64,000 nt of DNA from DSWT01 sp035373625 (GCA_035373625.1 DAOSNS010000003.1:62001-126000), one strand, 5' to 3'. Shown: positions 44,387 through 53,081, numbered from the stretch's first letter. Notes: generated from the sequence alone by a model not told the origin. Made by a program: numbers and translations.

Positions 44387-45853
44387 TTAATGCACAGGAG
44401 CAATCAAACCTCGCGTGCCGTAGCGCAATTTTTTACGCCCTTCTTTAGTCGGATCGCCTCCATGCGAAAGTCGCCCGACTTCCAACATCGCCGCCTGTCC
44501 CAGGTCACGCTGTCCCATATCAAACAGTCGGGTCGCGGCATATTCCAGGTACTGCGTTGCCTGACGTACATTGCCCGCCCCTAACGCTTTCCAGGCTCTT
44601 TCTTGAAGTTGAAATACGGCCAAACGCGCCAGGTGGTTGATCAACTTGGGCGGCGGTGGCTCTTCCTTCACATCCAGGGTAAAAGTGACATTCACATCCT
44701 GCCTTAAACGGACGGATTCAGCGTTTGCCGCTTTATCGCCAACCAAATCCAGACGCACGATTCGCCGTTCCCCAATGGCCGACGGCTCGATGATCAGTTC
44801 CAGCACAACAACGACGGGTTCATCAAGCAGTAAACTGCCTAATTTGATGACATTTCCGGTAAAATCCAGGATCTCCAGATAAGGCGTGGCGCGATAGGCA
44901 CCTCGAATGTGCACATAGGGCGCCAGGTTAACTTCCAGCTTCATGTTTTGAAGCATAATGTTACACAAACCTTGAATCTGCTGTTTCAAAACGGTGCGTA
45001 CCTCGGAAGGCGAACTGATATAATGCGATACCCCGCCACCATTGCGGGCAAGCTCATCCAGGAATTCGTCGTTCCAGTCTTCGCCAATCCCAAAGGCCGA
45101 TATGGTGATCCCCTCAGACGCCGCCTGACGTGCCTCCCTTAAGGATTGCAATTCATCTCCATAGGTGCGCCCGTCAGTCAAGAGAATGACATGGTTGACC
45201 ATATCGGCGGCAGCATAGCGCTTGACTTCATTCAGACCAGCTAACAAACCTTGATAAATTTCCGTGCCGCCACCGGGGATCATAGAGGCGATAGCCGACT
45301 TGAAGTTCCGTGCATTTTCTACTAACTCCGATGGCGCCAAAACCTCAGCCCGATCGTTGAAGGTGATCAATGCCAAACGATCCGTGGGAGCGAGGTTTTC
45401 CAGCAAATCGGCAGCCGCAATTTTCACATTCTGGATCCGCGCACCACTCATAGAGGTGCTGCAATCAACAACCAGGGCCATGTTCAGGTGCTGCCGTATG
45501 GACGCCGTTTCCTGTTCAGAGTGTGGGCGGATATCCACAAGCACATAGACAACCTGTGAGACGTCCAACGGGGCTAAAGTAGTGCGGCTTTGCAGCAATT
45601 CCAACACGACAGGAGCATTTTCGGATAACCCGCGCCGTTCCCGTTGGCGGTCATAAGCAAGACGTAGAGCTTTATCACGCAAGACCTCATAGGCTTCTTG
45701 TATCTGGCGAAAGCGTTCCACATCGCCATGCCCGCTATCAGGATGATACTCGCGCGCTCCCTGACGATAAGCCTGTTTGATCGCCTCGTCATCCGCATCT
45801 GGCGTAACACCCAATATGGCGTAATAGTCTTTCTGTGCGTCAATGAGGGCCAT
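44387..45853 (-). CDS. DnaJ-domain/vWA-domain fusion protein
   Basis: The 488-residue protein joins an N-terminal J domain (about 8-72; HPD at 37-39) to a von Willebrand A domain (about 120-310). The MIDAS is intact: D130-x-S132-x-S134 in VVDCSTSMSG, with the later LLTDGRTYGDE. The C-terminal third is beta-rich and then helical (about 400-470, VFQLQERAWKALGAGNVRQATQYLEYAATRLFD). The J domain should recruit a DnaK-type chaperone, and the vWA domain binds a partner through a metal ion. It lies between PP2C and FHA genes in the kinase operon and is probably co-regulated with them. Confidence 0.92.
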   Translation of the reverse strand: MALIDAQKDYYAILGVTPDADDEAIKQAYRQGAREYHPDSGHGDVERFRQIQEAYEVLRDKALRLAYDRQRERRGLSENAPVVLELLQSRTTLAPLDVSQVVYVLVDIRPHSEQETASIRQHLNMALVVDCSTSMSGARIQNVKIAAADLLENLAPTDRLALITFNDRAEVLAPSELVENARNFKSAIASMIPGGGTEIYQGLLAGLNEVKRYAAADMVNHVILLTDGRTYGDELQSLREARQAASEGITISAFGIGEDWNDEFLDELARNGGGVSHYISSPSEVRTVLKQQIQGLCNIMLQNMKLEVNLAPYVHIRGAYRATPYLEILDFTGNVIKLGSLLLDEPVVVVLELIIEPSAIGERRIVRLDLVGDKAANAESVRLRQDVNVTFTLDVKEEPPPPKLINHLARLAVFQLQERAWKALGAGNVRQATQYLEYAATRLFDMGQRDLGQAAMLEVGRLSHGGDPTKEGRKKLRYGTRGLIAPVH

Positions 45854-45861
45854 TGAAATCC

Positions 45862-46824
45862 TTACTCTGGTTTGTGCCAGACTTCGACCAGAATGACGGT
45901 AATATTATCGTTACCACCGGCGACATTCGCCGCTGCAACGAGTTGCGCACAGGCTTGCTGGGGTGTGGCAGCTTGTTCAATTAAACGCCAGATTTCCGCT
46001 TCCGCAACAAAGCCCCACAGTCCATCGCTGCACAGTAACAAGCGATCTCCCGGTACAAGCGCGTACGTCAAAATATCAATTTCCAAAGCCCCGCCTTGCC
46101 CGACAGCACGGTACAACACATTGCGTTGTGGATGGATGGCAGCTTCCTCCTCGGTGAGTTGTCCCATCTCCATTAGACGGTTTACCAGAGAGTGGTCTTT
46201 TGTCAACTGTTTAGGAGGCTGCCCAACACGCAAAAGATAAGCGCGGCTATCACCCACATGGCCGATAAATAGCCGATCTCCCAGAATCATGGCGCAAGTC
46301 AAGGTGCTCCCACTTCCGGGCAGATCACGGCTCACAACTCGATTGGCCTGCGAGATGGCTTCACGCATCACATCGGTCAAAGACGGCTGGGTACCGCCAC
46401 GATCCACACCACCGATCAAAGGCATATAAACTTGTGAGAGCAAATGCCCGCCGGCTACCCGCAGGGCCAGCGAGCTGGCCATTTCTCCTGATTGATGTCC
46501 CCCCATCCCGTCAGCGAGCATAAAGAGTCCGAAAACCGGCACGGCATTGTCCGCTTCATGCTCGCTAGAAATGACAAAGAGCGCATCTTCATTATGATCC
46601 CGGACACGCCCTACATCTGTAGCCCACCCGACAGCAAAGACGCCGGACGCTTCCCAGTGTCGCCGGGCCTCCCCAGATGGCGATGTCGGTGTCTCGGTGA
46701 GTGTGGCCGCTGTCTCGGCAGCAGTCCCGGGTTTCTTAAAAATATCCGGAGCAGTATGCTCTTCTTGTTCTTGCTTTTCAGATTGGCCGAATATCCTTCG
46801 CAACCAGGCTTTCAAGTTTGCCAT
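45862..46824 (-). CDS. PP2C-family protein phosphatase
   Basis: The 320-residue protein has a basic/amphipathic N-terminus and a full PP2C domain (about 65-318): WATDVGRVRDHNEDALFV, LADGMGGHQSGEMAS, IGHVGDSRAYLLR, LCSDGLWGFV and GGNDNITVILVEVW, which supply the metal-binding aspartates. It should remove phosphate from Ser/Thr residues made by the kinase encoded just upstream. I start at ATG 46824, five bases after GGGGGA, rather than 46836. The gene lies 8 bp before the DnaJ-vWA start. Confidence 0.95.
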   Translation of the reverse strand: MANLKAWLRRIFGQSEKQEQEEHTAPDIFKKPGTAAETAATLTETPTSPSGEARRHWEASGVFAVGWATDVGRVRDHNEDALFVISSEHEADNAVPVFGLFMLADGMGGHQSGEMASSLALRVAGGHLLSQVYMPLIGGVDRGGTQPSLTDVMREAISQANRVVSRDLPGSGSTLTCAMILGDRLFIGHVGDSRAYLLRVGQPPKQLTKDHSLVNRLMEMGQLTEEEAAIHPQRNVLYRAVGQGGALEIDILTYALVPGDRLLLCSDGLWGFVAEAEIWRLIEQAATPQQACAQLVAAANVAGGNDNITVILVEVWHKPE

Positions 46825-46845
46825 GCCATCCCCCATTTTTTGAAA

Positions 46846-48909
46846 TTACGCCGGGAAAGCGTATACATAATGGTCAGCAGAGCCGACATAAATGATCCCT
46901 TCGGCGACTTCCGGTGTCCCTGTAATCGGACCATCGGTTTGATAGTGCCAACGCACCTTTCCCGACAGAGCATCGAAGCAATAAAGAATGCCGTCTACCC
47001 CACCAATATAAAGGTTGCCCTCATAAACACTCGCCCCACCGGTGACCTGATTTTCTGTCTGATGACGCCAGACAACGCGCCCTTCATCGGCATCCAGGGC
47101 ATAAATGAAGCCATCCACGGAACCGAAAAAGACCATACCTTTCCACACCGCAGCAGTGGAGACAATGCTCCCACCGGTGCGATATTTCCACGCCGCCCAA
47201 CCGGAACGCACATCCACAGCGTAGAAATTCGTGTCCAGCGACCCGATGAAGATCAGCCCGTTGGCCATAACCGGTGCGGCCAAAAAGCCTCGCCGTGCAC
47301 GAAAACGCCAGCGCAACTCACGGTTAAGACTAAGAGCATACACAACACCCATCTGACATGCGAAAAGGATCAGATTCTCGGCCACCAACGGACGCGAGCG
47401 GATTTCTCCATCCGCAGCATACGTCCACGCACGCCGACCCGACATCTGGTGAATGGCATAGATTTGCCGATCGTCCGAGCCGATGAAAATATGCCCCAAT
47501 TCTCCATAGGGAGATGAGTAAATACGCCCTTGCGTAGGGGTCGTCCACAACAAGCGGCCAGTTTTTACATCTACCGCGTAGACCACTTTATCTATCGAGC
47601 CGAAAACGACCATGCCCTCCGACACCCAGGGTTTGGATACGATGCCGGCCTCGGTCGGATATTTCCACTTAAACTTTCCGGTTTCACGATCCAGGGCGTA
47701 AATGTTGTGATCATACGAAGGCACAAGAACCATGTCTTCGTCCACGGCGACGGTGACCGACCCCCGCACCTCGTCCTCACAGGCAAATTTCCACACGGGT
47801 TTGACAGCATTGCTCTCGAAGGCCGCCGTTTCCCCTTGAATACTGCCGGCCTTCGTCGGCGCGCCGACAATCAGGGCGCGCCGGAATTCCTCTGCCGATC
47901 CCCAACGCTTGTTGATATCATACTCCAATGCCTTGTCAATCGCCTCGACCAGCTCGCGAGAGACGGTAGGGTTTGTTCGATGAATCGGACGCTCGTGGAA
48001 GGAAAAAGGCGGTTCCAGACGTGGGTCCTGCTTGCTCAAAAGGTGATGGAGTGTGGCCCCGAGCGCGTAGATATCGCCACGCGGCTCAGCGATGCCCCGA
48101 TATTGTTCGGGGGGAGAATAGCCCTCGGTTCCAATCATCGTGCCTTTCTCGCCACTTTGGAAGAGCTTGGCAATACCGAAATCTACCAGGCGAATCCGAT
48201 CATGATCGTCCAACATGATATTCGAGGGCTTCAAATCGCGGAAAATGATCGGCCGAGGCTTGTGATTGTGCAAATATGAAAGCACTTCACATAATTGTAT
48301 AGCCCAATCTACCACCTGACTCTCCGGGAAAAATCCTTCTGTCTCTGCCAGACGCGCCTCAAGGTCCTTCCCGCTCACAAACTCCTCGACCAGATAACAG
48401 CGTGAGCCTTCAGTAAAATAATCGTAGACTTGCGGGATCGCCGGGTGGCTCAATGTCGCCAGAATGCTGGCTTCGCGTTCAAAGTTGCGCACAATCATCT
48501 GACGCATTTGTGGATCCGTGGCAGTGTTGATCATTTCCTTCACCGCACACAGGCGCAAGACGCCGGGGAAACGCAAGTCCTGCGCCTTGTAAACGGCCCC
48601 CATCCCACCAATCCCGATAACTCCCAATATCTTATAGCGTCCCTGAAGTTGCGCCCCCGCCGGCAACAACCCTTCAGAAGAGATTTGCGGCTTCGGAGCG
48701 ACCTCACGTGTTTCACCGGCGCCCGGTGGGTGCTGTATCTTGGTGGCCCCGCTCTCCGCAGCCGGTGCAGGGGAAACAACAGTCGTTGCAAGTGATGGTT
48801 CGGGCGACAATGGTTGGCGCAGGCGTTGTGAAAGGCCACGCATCCGTCGGGTTTCAAAACCAGCGGGCGTTATTTCATCCTGTTTTGATTCGGGTTTCTG
48901 ATCCCCCAT
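46846..48909 (-). CDS. Ser/Thr kinase with C-terminal PQQ beta-propeller
   Basis: The 687-residue protein has a disordered N-terminus (1-85), a kinase domain (about 92-360; GIGGMGAVYKAQD, catalytic K124 in CAVKEM, FRDLKPSNIML, VDFGIAK) and a PQQ/pyrrolo-quinoline-type propeller of six to seven repeats (about 395-685; for example VYAVDVKTGRLLW, IYALDADEGRVVW, LYCFDALSGKVRW). No membrane segment is obvious, so the propeller may be cytoplasmic and sense a ligand or partner. I start at MGDQ (48909) because the frame upstream lacks a Shine-Dalgarno. It is the first gene of the seven-gene leftward run. Confidence 0.93.
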   Translation of the reverse strand: MGDQKPESKQDEITPAGFETRRMRGLSQRLRQPLSPEPSLATTVVSPAPAAESGATKIQHPPGAGETREVAPKPQISSEGLLPAGAQLQGRYKILGVIGIGGMGAVYKAQDLRFPGVLRLCAVKEMINTATDPQMRQMIVRNFEREASILATLSHPAIPQVYDYFTEGSRCYLVEEFVSGKDLEARLAETEGFFPESQVVDWAIQLCEVLSYLHNHKPRPIIFRDLKPSNIMLDDHDRIRLVDFGIAKLFQSGEKGTMIGTEGYSPPEQYRGIAEPRGDIYALGATLHHLLSKQDPRLEPPFSFHERPIHRTNPTVSRELVEAIDKALEYDINKRWGSAEEFRRALIVGAPTKAGSIQGETAAFESNAVKPVWKFACEDEVRGSVTVAVDEDMVLVPSYDHNIYALDRETGKFKWKYPTEAGIVSKPWVSEGMVVFGSIDKVVYAVDVKTGRLLWTTPTQGRIYSSPYGELGHIFIGSDDRQIYAIHQMSGRRAWTYAADGEIRSRPLVAENLILFACQMGVVYALSLNRELRWRFRARRGFLAAPVMANGLIFIGSLDTNFYAVDVRSGWAAWKYRTGGSIVSTAAVWKGMVFFGSVDGFIYALDADEGRVVWRHQTENQVTGGASVYEGNLYIGGVDGILYCFDALSGKVRWHYQTDGPITGTPEVAEGIIYVGSADHYVYAFPA

Positions 48910-49217
48910 CCTCGACAATCCTTTTCCACAAACACCGTGACTAATTATACAAAAATCTGCAAAAAGACCCGGCAGGTTTCCGCATCGGTCAAACATCATC
49001 AGCAGTTGCTTGAATTGTACAACAGAACCGCCGAAAGTGCAAAACCCTAATGCGATAGCCTTATCACTCTACCCCACAAAACACTTGTTCTTACAGAAAC
49101 TTGTGATATTCTTTATATAATCCAGTGATGGGGGACACAATGCCGGCCCAGGGGGGCTGACGATCCCGTCGAGAGAAATCTGTGCTACACTGAGATTACT
49201 AAACAAGGGGCAAGCTC
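48910..49217. promoter_or_regulatory. Divergent control region between the kinase operon and the PLP-receiver genes
   Basis: No gene is seen in these 308 bp. Minus-strand TATAAT at 48944-48949 could serve the kinase operon. On the plus strand TATAAT lies at 49116-49121 and an extended -10 box TGC-TACACT at 49183-49191; none has a convincing -35 box. The plus-strand gene has AGGGG and GGGGCAA words before its ATG. Nearly all the DNA here is available for regulator binding. Confidence 0.45.
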
Positions 49218-50951
49218 ATGCAAGTGATACCAGCCGCCATCCCGATGGATATTGAACTCGAGTGCGGAAAATGCGGGCATCGTCAATCGTTCACGCTTCC
49301 AACGCCTGTCTGTAGCGTTTGTAAGCACGATTGGATGGAAGTTCGTTATGACTATGATCGCATCCGCCGTCTCTGGCCGGACATTCTACGTCAACGGCCT
49401 TTTACCATGTGGCGCTACCGCGAGCTATTGCCGGTCCGGCGCGATGACTTCCAAATCACAATGGGAGAAGGTGGCACGGCTTTGTTGCGTGCCAACAATT
49501 TAGGGATGATGCTCGGAGCGCCCAATCTTTTCATCAAAGACGAGCGTCAGAATCCGACGAATTCCTTCAAAGACCGCCAGGCCGCTATGGTCATCTCCAT
49601 GATGAAAGAGGCCGGCATCACCGAGCTGGTCGTCGCTTCCACCGGCAATGTGGCAATTTCCTATTCCGCGTATTCAGCCCATGCCGGCATCAAACTGTGG
49701 ACCTTCTTGCCCAGTCTGGTCCCGCCGGAGAAGATGCGCGAAATCGCCATCTATGGCAGCGAGGTTGTCAAAGTCACCGCCAACTACGATGTGGCCAAAA
49801 AGGTCGCCGCAGAGTTTGCCGAACACCGGGGAATCCTGGTTGATCGCGGCATCCGTAATACAGGCACACGCGAGAGTATGAAAACCGTCGCCTTTGAGGT
49901 CGCCGAACAGCTCGCAGCACAATTGGGGCCGCCACAGCCGGGCGTCCCCTGGCGCACTCCAGATTGGTACATCCAGGCCGTCAGCGGGGGGATGGGGCCG
50001 GTGGGCTTCTGGAAGGGTTACGAGGAAATGTATCAAATGGGATTGATCAACCGCCTGCCCAAACTGGCCATGATCCAGGCCGAAGGGTGCGCTCCGATGG
50101 TCAATTCCTTCCGCAAAAAACTGCCGGTTGCCGAGGTCGTGACCGAGCCGGCCACCCGTGTCATCACCATTGCAACCGGCGCACCTGGACCGGCTTACGA
50201 ATATCTGTACCGCGTGGTTCAGGAACACGGCGGCATCTTCGAATCCGTCACGGATGAGGAAACGTTCAGGGCGCTGCACATTCTGGCAAAAATGGAGGGA
50301 TTGTCCATGGAGCCGGCCGCCGCGGCAGCCTTTGCCGGATTGTTCAAATTGCTCAATATGGGCATCATCAACCGCAACGACACCGTCGTGGTCTGCTGCT
50401 CCGGGCACACCTTCCCTGTGGAGAAATTCTTACTCGAAGAAGACTGGCTAAAGGTCGTACCGGCAGGTCCCGAAGCTCTGGAAACACCACCCCCCGAAGC
50501 TGTTGCACAAGCCCCGGTCACCTCAACCAGCTTCCTGGGAGCGCTCGATCAACTGGACAAGCGCGTGCGCCAGATTGCTATCGTCGAAGATAACGTCGAG
50601 GCGGCACGCTTATTAAGACGCATCCTGCAAACGCACGGCGAATTCCAAATCGTCGAAGCCCACACCGGCAAAGAGGGTTTGACCCTCATTCGAGAAACTC
50701 ATCCCGATCTGATTTTGCTGGATCTGATGATGCCGGATATGGATGGCTTCGCCGTAATTGACCATCTCAAGGCCGACCTGCGCCTCAAGGACATACCGGT
50801 TATCGTCATCACTGCCAAGGAACTCAACCTCAAAGATCGGCAGCGACTCCAGGGGCAGATTCAGATGCTTTTGCAGAAGGGGTCGTTTATGGACGAAGAT
50901 CTCTTGCAAGAGATCAACGCGCTTTTAGGAAAAGGCAATGAGGACAAATGA
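49218..50951 (+). CDS. Threonine-synthase-like PLP enzyme fused to a receiver domain
   Basis: The 577-residue protein has an N-terminal zinc ribbon (C16, C19, C32, C35), a fold-type II PLP domain of the threonine synthase family (about 75-415; PLP lysine K118 in NPTNSFKDR, STGNVAISYSAYSAHAG, SGGMGPVGFW, CCSGHTF) and, after a Pro-rich linker, a receiver domain (about 452-565). The receiver keeps E457/D458, phospho-acceptor D502 (LLDLMMPDMDG), T532 and K554. So an amino-acid enzyme is joined to a two-component input. Its end overlaps the next gene, a receiver-histidine kinase, by 4 bp (ATGA). Whether the enzyme makes threonine or another product is not decided by sequence. Confidence 0.9.
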   Translation: MQVIPAAIPMDIELECGKCGHRQSFTLPTPVCSVCKHDWMEVRYDYDRIRRLWPDILRQRPFTMWRYRELLPVRRDDFQITMGEGGTALLRANNLGMMLGAPNLFIKDERQNPTNSFKDRQAAMVISMMKEAGITELVVASTGNVAISYSAYSAHAGIKLWTFLPSLVPPEKMREIAIYGSEVVKVTANYDVAKKVAAEFAEHRGILVDRGIRNTGTRESMKTVAFEVAEQLAAQLGPPQPGVPWRTPDWYIQAVSGGMGPVGFWKGYEEMYQMGLINRLPKLAMIQAEGCAPMVNSFRKKLPVAEVVTEPATRVITIATGAPGPAYEYLYRVVQEHGGIFESVTDEETFRALHILAKMEGLSMEPAAAAAFAGLFKLLNMGIINRNDTVVVCCSGHTFPVEKFLLEEDWLKVVPAGPEALETPPPEAVAQAPVTSTSFLGALDQLDKRVRQIAIVEDNVEAARLLRRILQTHGEFQIVEAHTGKEGLTLIRETHPDLILLDLMMPDMDGFAVIDHLKADLRLKDIPVIVITAKELNLKDRQRLQGQIQMLLQKGSFMDEDLLQEINALLGKGNEDK

Positions 50952-52216
50952 CGAAGATATTGTATGTTGAAGATGATCTATCCAGTCAACGTCTCGTCCA
51001 ACGTATTCTGACGGCTGAAGGCTTTGAAGTCATCATCGCCGACAATGGATTGGCGGCCATTGAAGCAGCGCAACGCGAAAAACCGGACCTGGTGCTGATG
51101 GACATCAACATCAGCGGGCTGGATGGCTATGAAGTGACCACGCGCCTGCGCACGATCAGTGGTTTGGGACAAGTTCCTATCATCGCCGTCACAGCGGCGA
51201 CACTCCGGGGTGACCGGGAACGTGCGTTGGTGGCCGGCTGCAATGGCTATATCCCCAAACCCATTGATGTTGACCGTTTCAGCGATCAGATTCGCGCCTA
51301 TATGGTAGGGCTGGAAGATAAAGTCGGCACACCAGAAGAAAGAGCGCAATATTTGTTGGAATACAACCAACGCCTGGTCAACCGTCTCGAAGAAAAAGTC
51401 CGTGAGTTGGAAAAAGCCAATGCGGAGTTACAGCGGGTCGAGAAGATGAAGTCGGATTTTGTCGTGCTGGCCGGGCACGAGCTGCGCACGCCGCTGACCG
51501 TGATTTACGGTTATCTGCAAATCCTGCGCGCCAATCCGGCCATCCCCGGCGACGAGGAGACAGAAGGCAGCCCGCGCCATCTGCTTTCCAAAGTATCAGA
51601 GGCCGTCAAGCGTCTCAGCGAGGTCATTCAGGACATTCTTAACGTCTCGCTCATTGACGCCAACCGCCTGGACCTCTCGCGGGAGCCGGTTTTTCTCAAT
51701 TCTGTCATTCAGTCGGTGCTCCATAACCTGCGCAGCTTTGGCCCGCAACGCAACCTGATCTTTGAAATCGGACAGGGGATCAAAAAAGCGCCGGTTATCG
51801 AAGGCGATCCACGCCGACTCCATCAGGCTATCGGCAACATCGTCAGCAATGCCATCAAATACACCCCCGAAAACGGCACCATCACGATTGACGCCGAAAT
51901 GCTGGAAGACGTCGTCCACCTGTGGGTGAAGGATACCGGTGTAGGCATCCCGCCGCAAGAACTGACCCACATCTTCGAACGTTTCTATGTTTTGGAGGAT
52001 GTATCCCTGCACCGTTCAAGCAAGACTGCCTTCAAAGGGGGCGGGTTGGGGCTGGGACTGGCGGTGGCCAAAGGAATCATCGAGGCGCACAACGGGAAAG
52101 TGTGGGCCGAAAGCCCCGGCCATGACGAGGTCAAGTGTCCCGGCAGCACCTTCCATATTCTGCTGCCTATTGGTTCACCGTTCACCACCTCGACGACAAC
52201 AGAGACACGAGAGTAG
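50948..52216 (+). CDS. Receiver-histidine kinase hybrid
   Basis: The 422-residue protein has an N-terminal receiver (about 3-120; VEDD, phospho-acceptor in LVLMDINISGLDG, AVTA, PKPID), a coiled-coil linker, the HisKA box (LAGHELRTPLT, about 178) and the HATPase domain (KDTGVGIPPQEL, HIFERFYVLED, GGGLGLGLAVAKG). No membrane or PAS domain is present, so it is a soluble kinase whose input may be phosphorylation of its own receiver. Translation is coupled (ATGA) to the PLP-receiver gene, whose receiver is the likely partner. Confidence 0.93.
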   Translation: MTKILYVEDDLSSQRLVQRILTAEGFEVIIADNGLAAIEAAQREKPDLVLMDINISGLDGYEVTTRLRTISGLGQVPIIAVTAATLRGDRERALVAGCNGYIPKPIDVDRFSDQIRAYMVGLEDKVGTPEERAQYLLEYNQRLVNRLEEKVRELEKANAELQRVEKMKSDFVVLAGHELRTPLTVIYGYLQILRANPAIPGDEETEGSPRHLLSKVSEAVKRLSEVIQDILNVSLIDANRLDLSREPVFLNSVIQSVLHNLRSFGPQRNLIFEIGQGIKKAPVIEGDPRRLHQAIGNIVSNAIKYTPENGTITIDAEMLEDVVHLWVKDTGVGIPPQELTHIFERFYVLEDVSLHRSSKTAFKGGGLGLGLAVAKGIIEAHNGKVWAESPGHDEVKCPGSTFHILLPIGSPFTTSTTTETRE

Positions 52217-52292
52217 CGATCGTTTATCAACGGATTGAACGGGTTTTATAGGATTTTATCATTCTCGTTATAATGACTTTAACTGGCTGCGA

Positions 52293-52345
52293 GCGGGTTG
52301 TCAGATCCGCGTTTCTCGTTAAAAACGGGGAACTGGCGTTCCCCG
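52293..52345. repeat. Two REP-like palindromes upstream of the tRNA genes
   Basis: A degenerate copy, GCGGGTT-GTCA-GATCCGC (52293-52310), keeps its stem through G-T pairs; it is followed by CGGGGAAC-TGGC-GTTCCCCG (52326-52345). Between them lies GTTTCTCGTTAAAAAC, matching the GTTTCTC and GTTTTTA flanks at 5199 and 18229. Confidence 0.75.
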
Positions 52346-52388
52346 CGGAGCAAGCATGATAAGGCCCTAATGGGTTTTATCCGAAGGG

Positions 52389-52416
52389 TTGCCCATTTCG
52401 CGTTTTGTGGTAGAAT
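52389..52416 (+). promoter_or_regulatory. Promoter of the tRNA-His gene
   Basis: TTGCCC (52389-52394), a 16-bp spacer and TAGAAT (52411-52416) place transcription start about 8 nt before the tRNA. Confidence 0.55.
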
Positions 52417-52430
52417 TTCGCTCGTACATG

Positions 52431-52506
52431 GTGGCTGTGGCCTAATGGTTAAGGCTCCTGACTGTGACTCAGGCAACTGTGGGTTCGAGTCCCACCAGTC
52501 ACCCCA
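52431..52506 (+). tRNA. tRNA-His (GTG)
   Basis: A complete cloverleaf: acceptor GTGGCTG/CAGTCAC, D-stem GCC/GGC, anticodon stem CCTGA/TCAGG with loop CTGTGAC (anticodon GTG), T-stem GTGGG/CCCAC with loop TTCGAGT. G at 52430 can serve as the G-1 typical of tRNA-His, facing C73 (52503). CCA is encoded (52504-52506). Confidence 0.97.
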
Positions 52507-52536
52507 AAGCCGGGCCTTGTGTCCGGCTTTTTATAT
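52506..52536 (+). terminator. Intrinsic terminator after tRNA-His
   Basis: AAAGCCGG (52506-52513) pairs with CCGGCTTT (52523-52530), followed by TTATAT. Its first base is the last base of the encoded CCA, so the terminator begins at the mature 3' end. Confidence 0.75.
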
Positions 52537-52539
52537 CGG

Positions 52540-52612
52540 GTCCCCGTGGCGCAATGGACAGCGCACCTGGCTTCGAACCAGGGGGTTGTGAGTTCGAGTC
52601 TCACCGGGGACT
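52540..52612 (+). tRNA. tRNA-Arg (TCG)
   Basis: Acceptor GTCCCCG/CGGGGAC, D-stem GCGC/GCGC, anticodon stem CCTGG/CCAGG with loop CTTCGAA (anticodon TCG, reading CGA), T-stem GTGAG/CTCAC with loop TTCGAGT. The discriminator is T (52612) and CCA is not encoded. No hairpin terminator follows closely. Confidence 0.95.
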
Positions 52613-52781
52613 CACGCATTTTTACCCCCTTGACTTTCTTTGTCTTTCCCCGGCCTTTCGGACAAGGATGATAAGGCCCTGTACTTCTGATTTGCGTATC
52701 TACCAAACCATAGTATGATACAACATAAAGCGACGCAAGGCTGAAAACGCCTGCGCAAAAATCACGTTTTGGGAGGTTGAC

Positions 52782-52985
52782 ATGCCACTGTTTCGTAATT
52801 TCGGAGTACCCGAGTTAATTTTGGTGCTTGTGTTGGCCTTGATCATTTTTGGCCCCGGCCGGGTTGCGCGCCTGGGAAGTGAACTGGGGAAAGGCATCCG
52901 CGGCTTTAAGGAAGGTTTGCAACCCACCAAACCCAAGGAAGAAACTGAAAAGACCGAGTCCGACAGCTCTTCAGACGAAGCATAA
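52782..52985 (+). CDS. tatA: Sec-independent translocase TatA/TatE
   Basis: The 67-residue protein has the TatA pattern: a short periplasmic end, one membrane helix (about 9-24), the FGP hinge (IIFGPGRVARLG) and an amphipathic helix (GSELGKGIRGFKEGL), then an acidic tail. It oligomerises to form the Tat pore for folded proteins. GGGAGGT lies 5 nt before the ATG. TatB-like and TatC genes follow at 53082 and 53546. Confidence 0.95.
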   Translation: MPLFRNFGVPELILVLVLALIIFGPGRVARLGSELGKGIRGFKEGLQPTKPKEETEKTESDSSSDEA

Positions 52986-53081
52986 AACCAGTGCTACCAC
53001 GCCGATCGAGTTGCCGCCGGCTGCTCTCCCACCGGCGGCTTGATTTGAATACGCATACAACTGCCACTGTGGAGATACAGG

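Noticed and set aside
52356..52680. 13-bp direct repeat ATGATAAGGCCCT flanking the two tRNA genes as attachment sites
   Set aside because: No integrase or foreign gene lies between the copies, only the tRNAs and a terminator.
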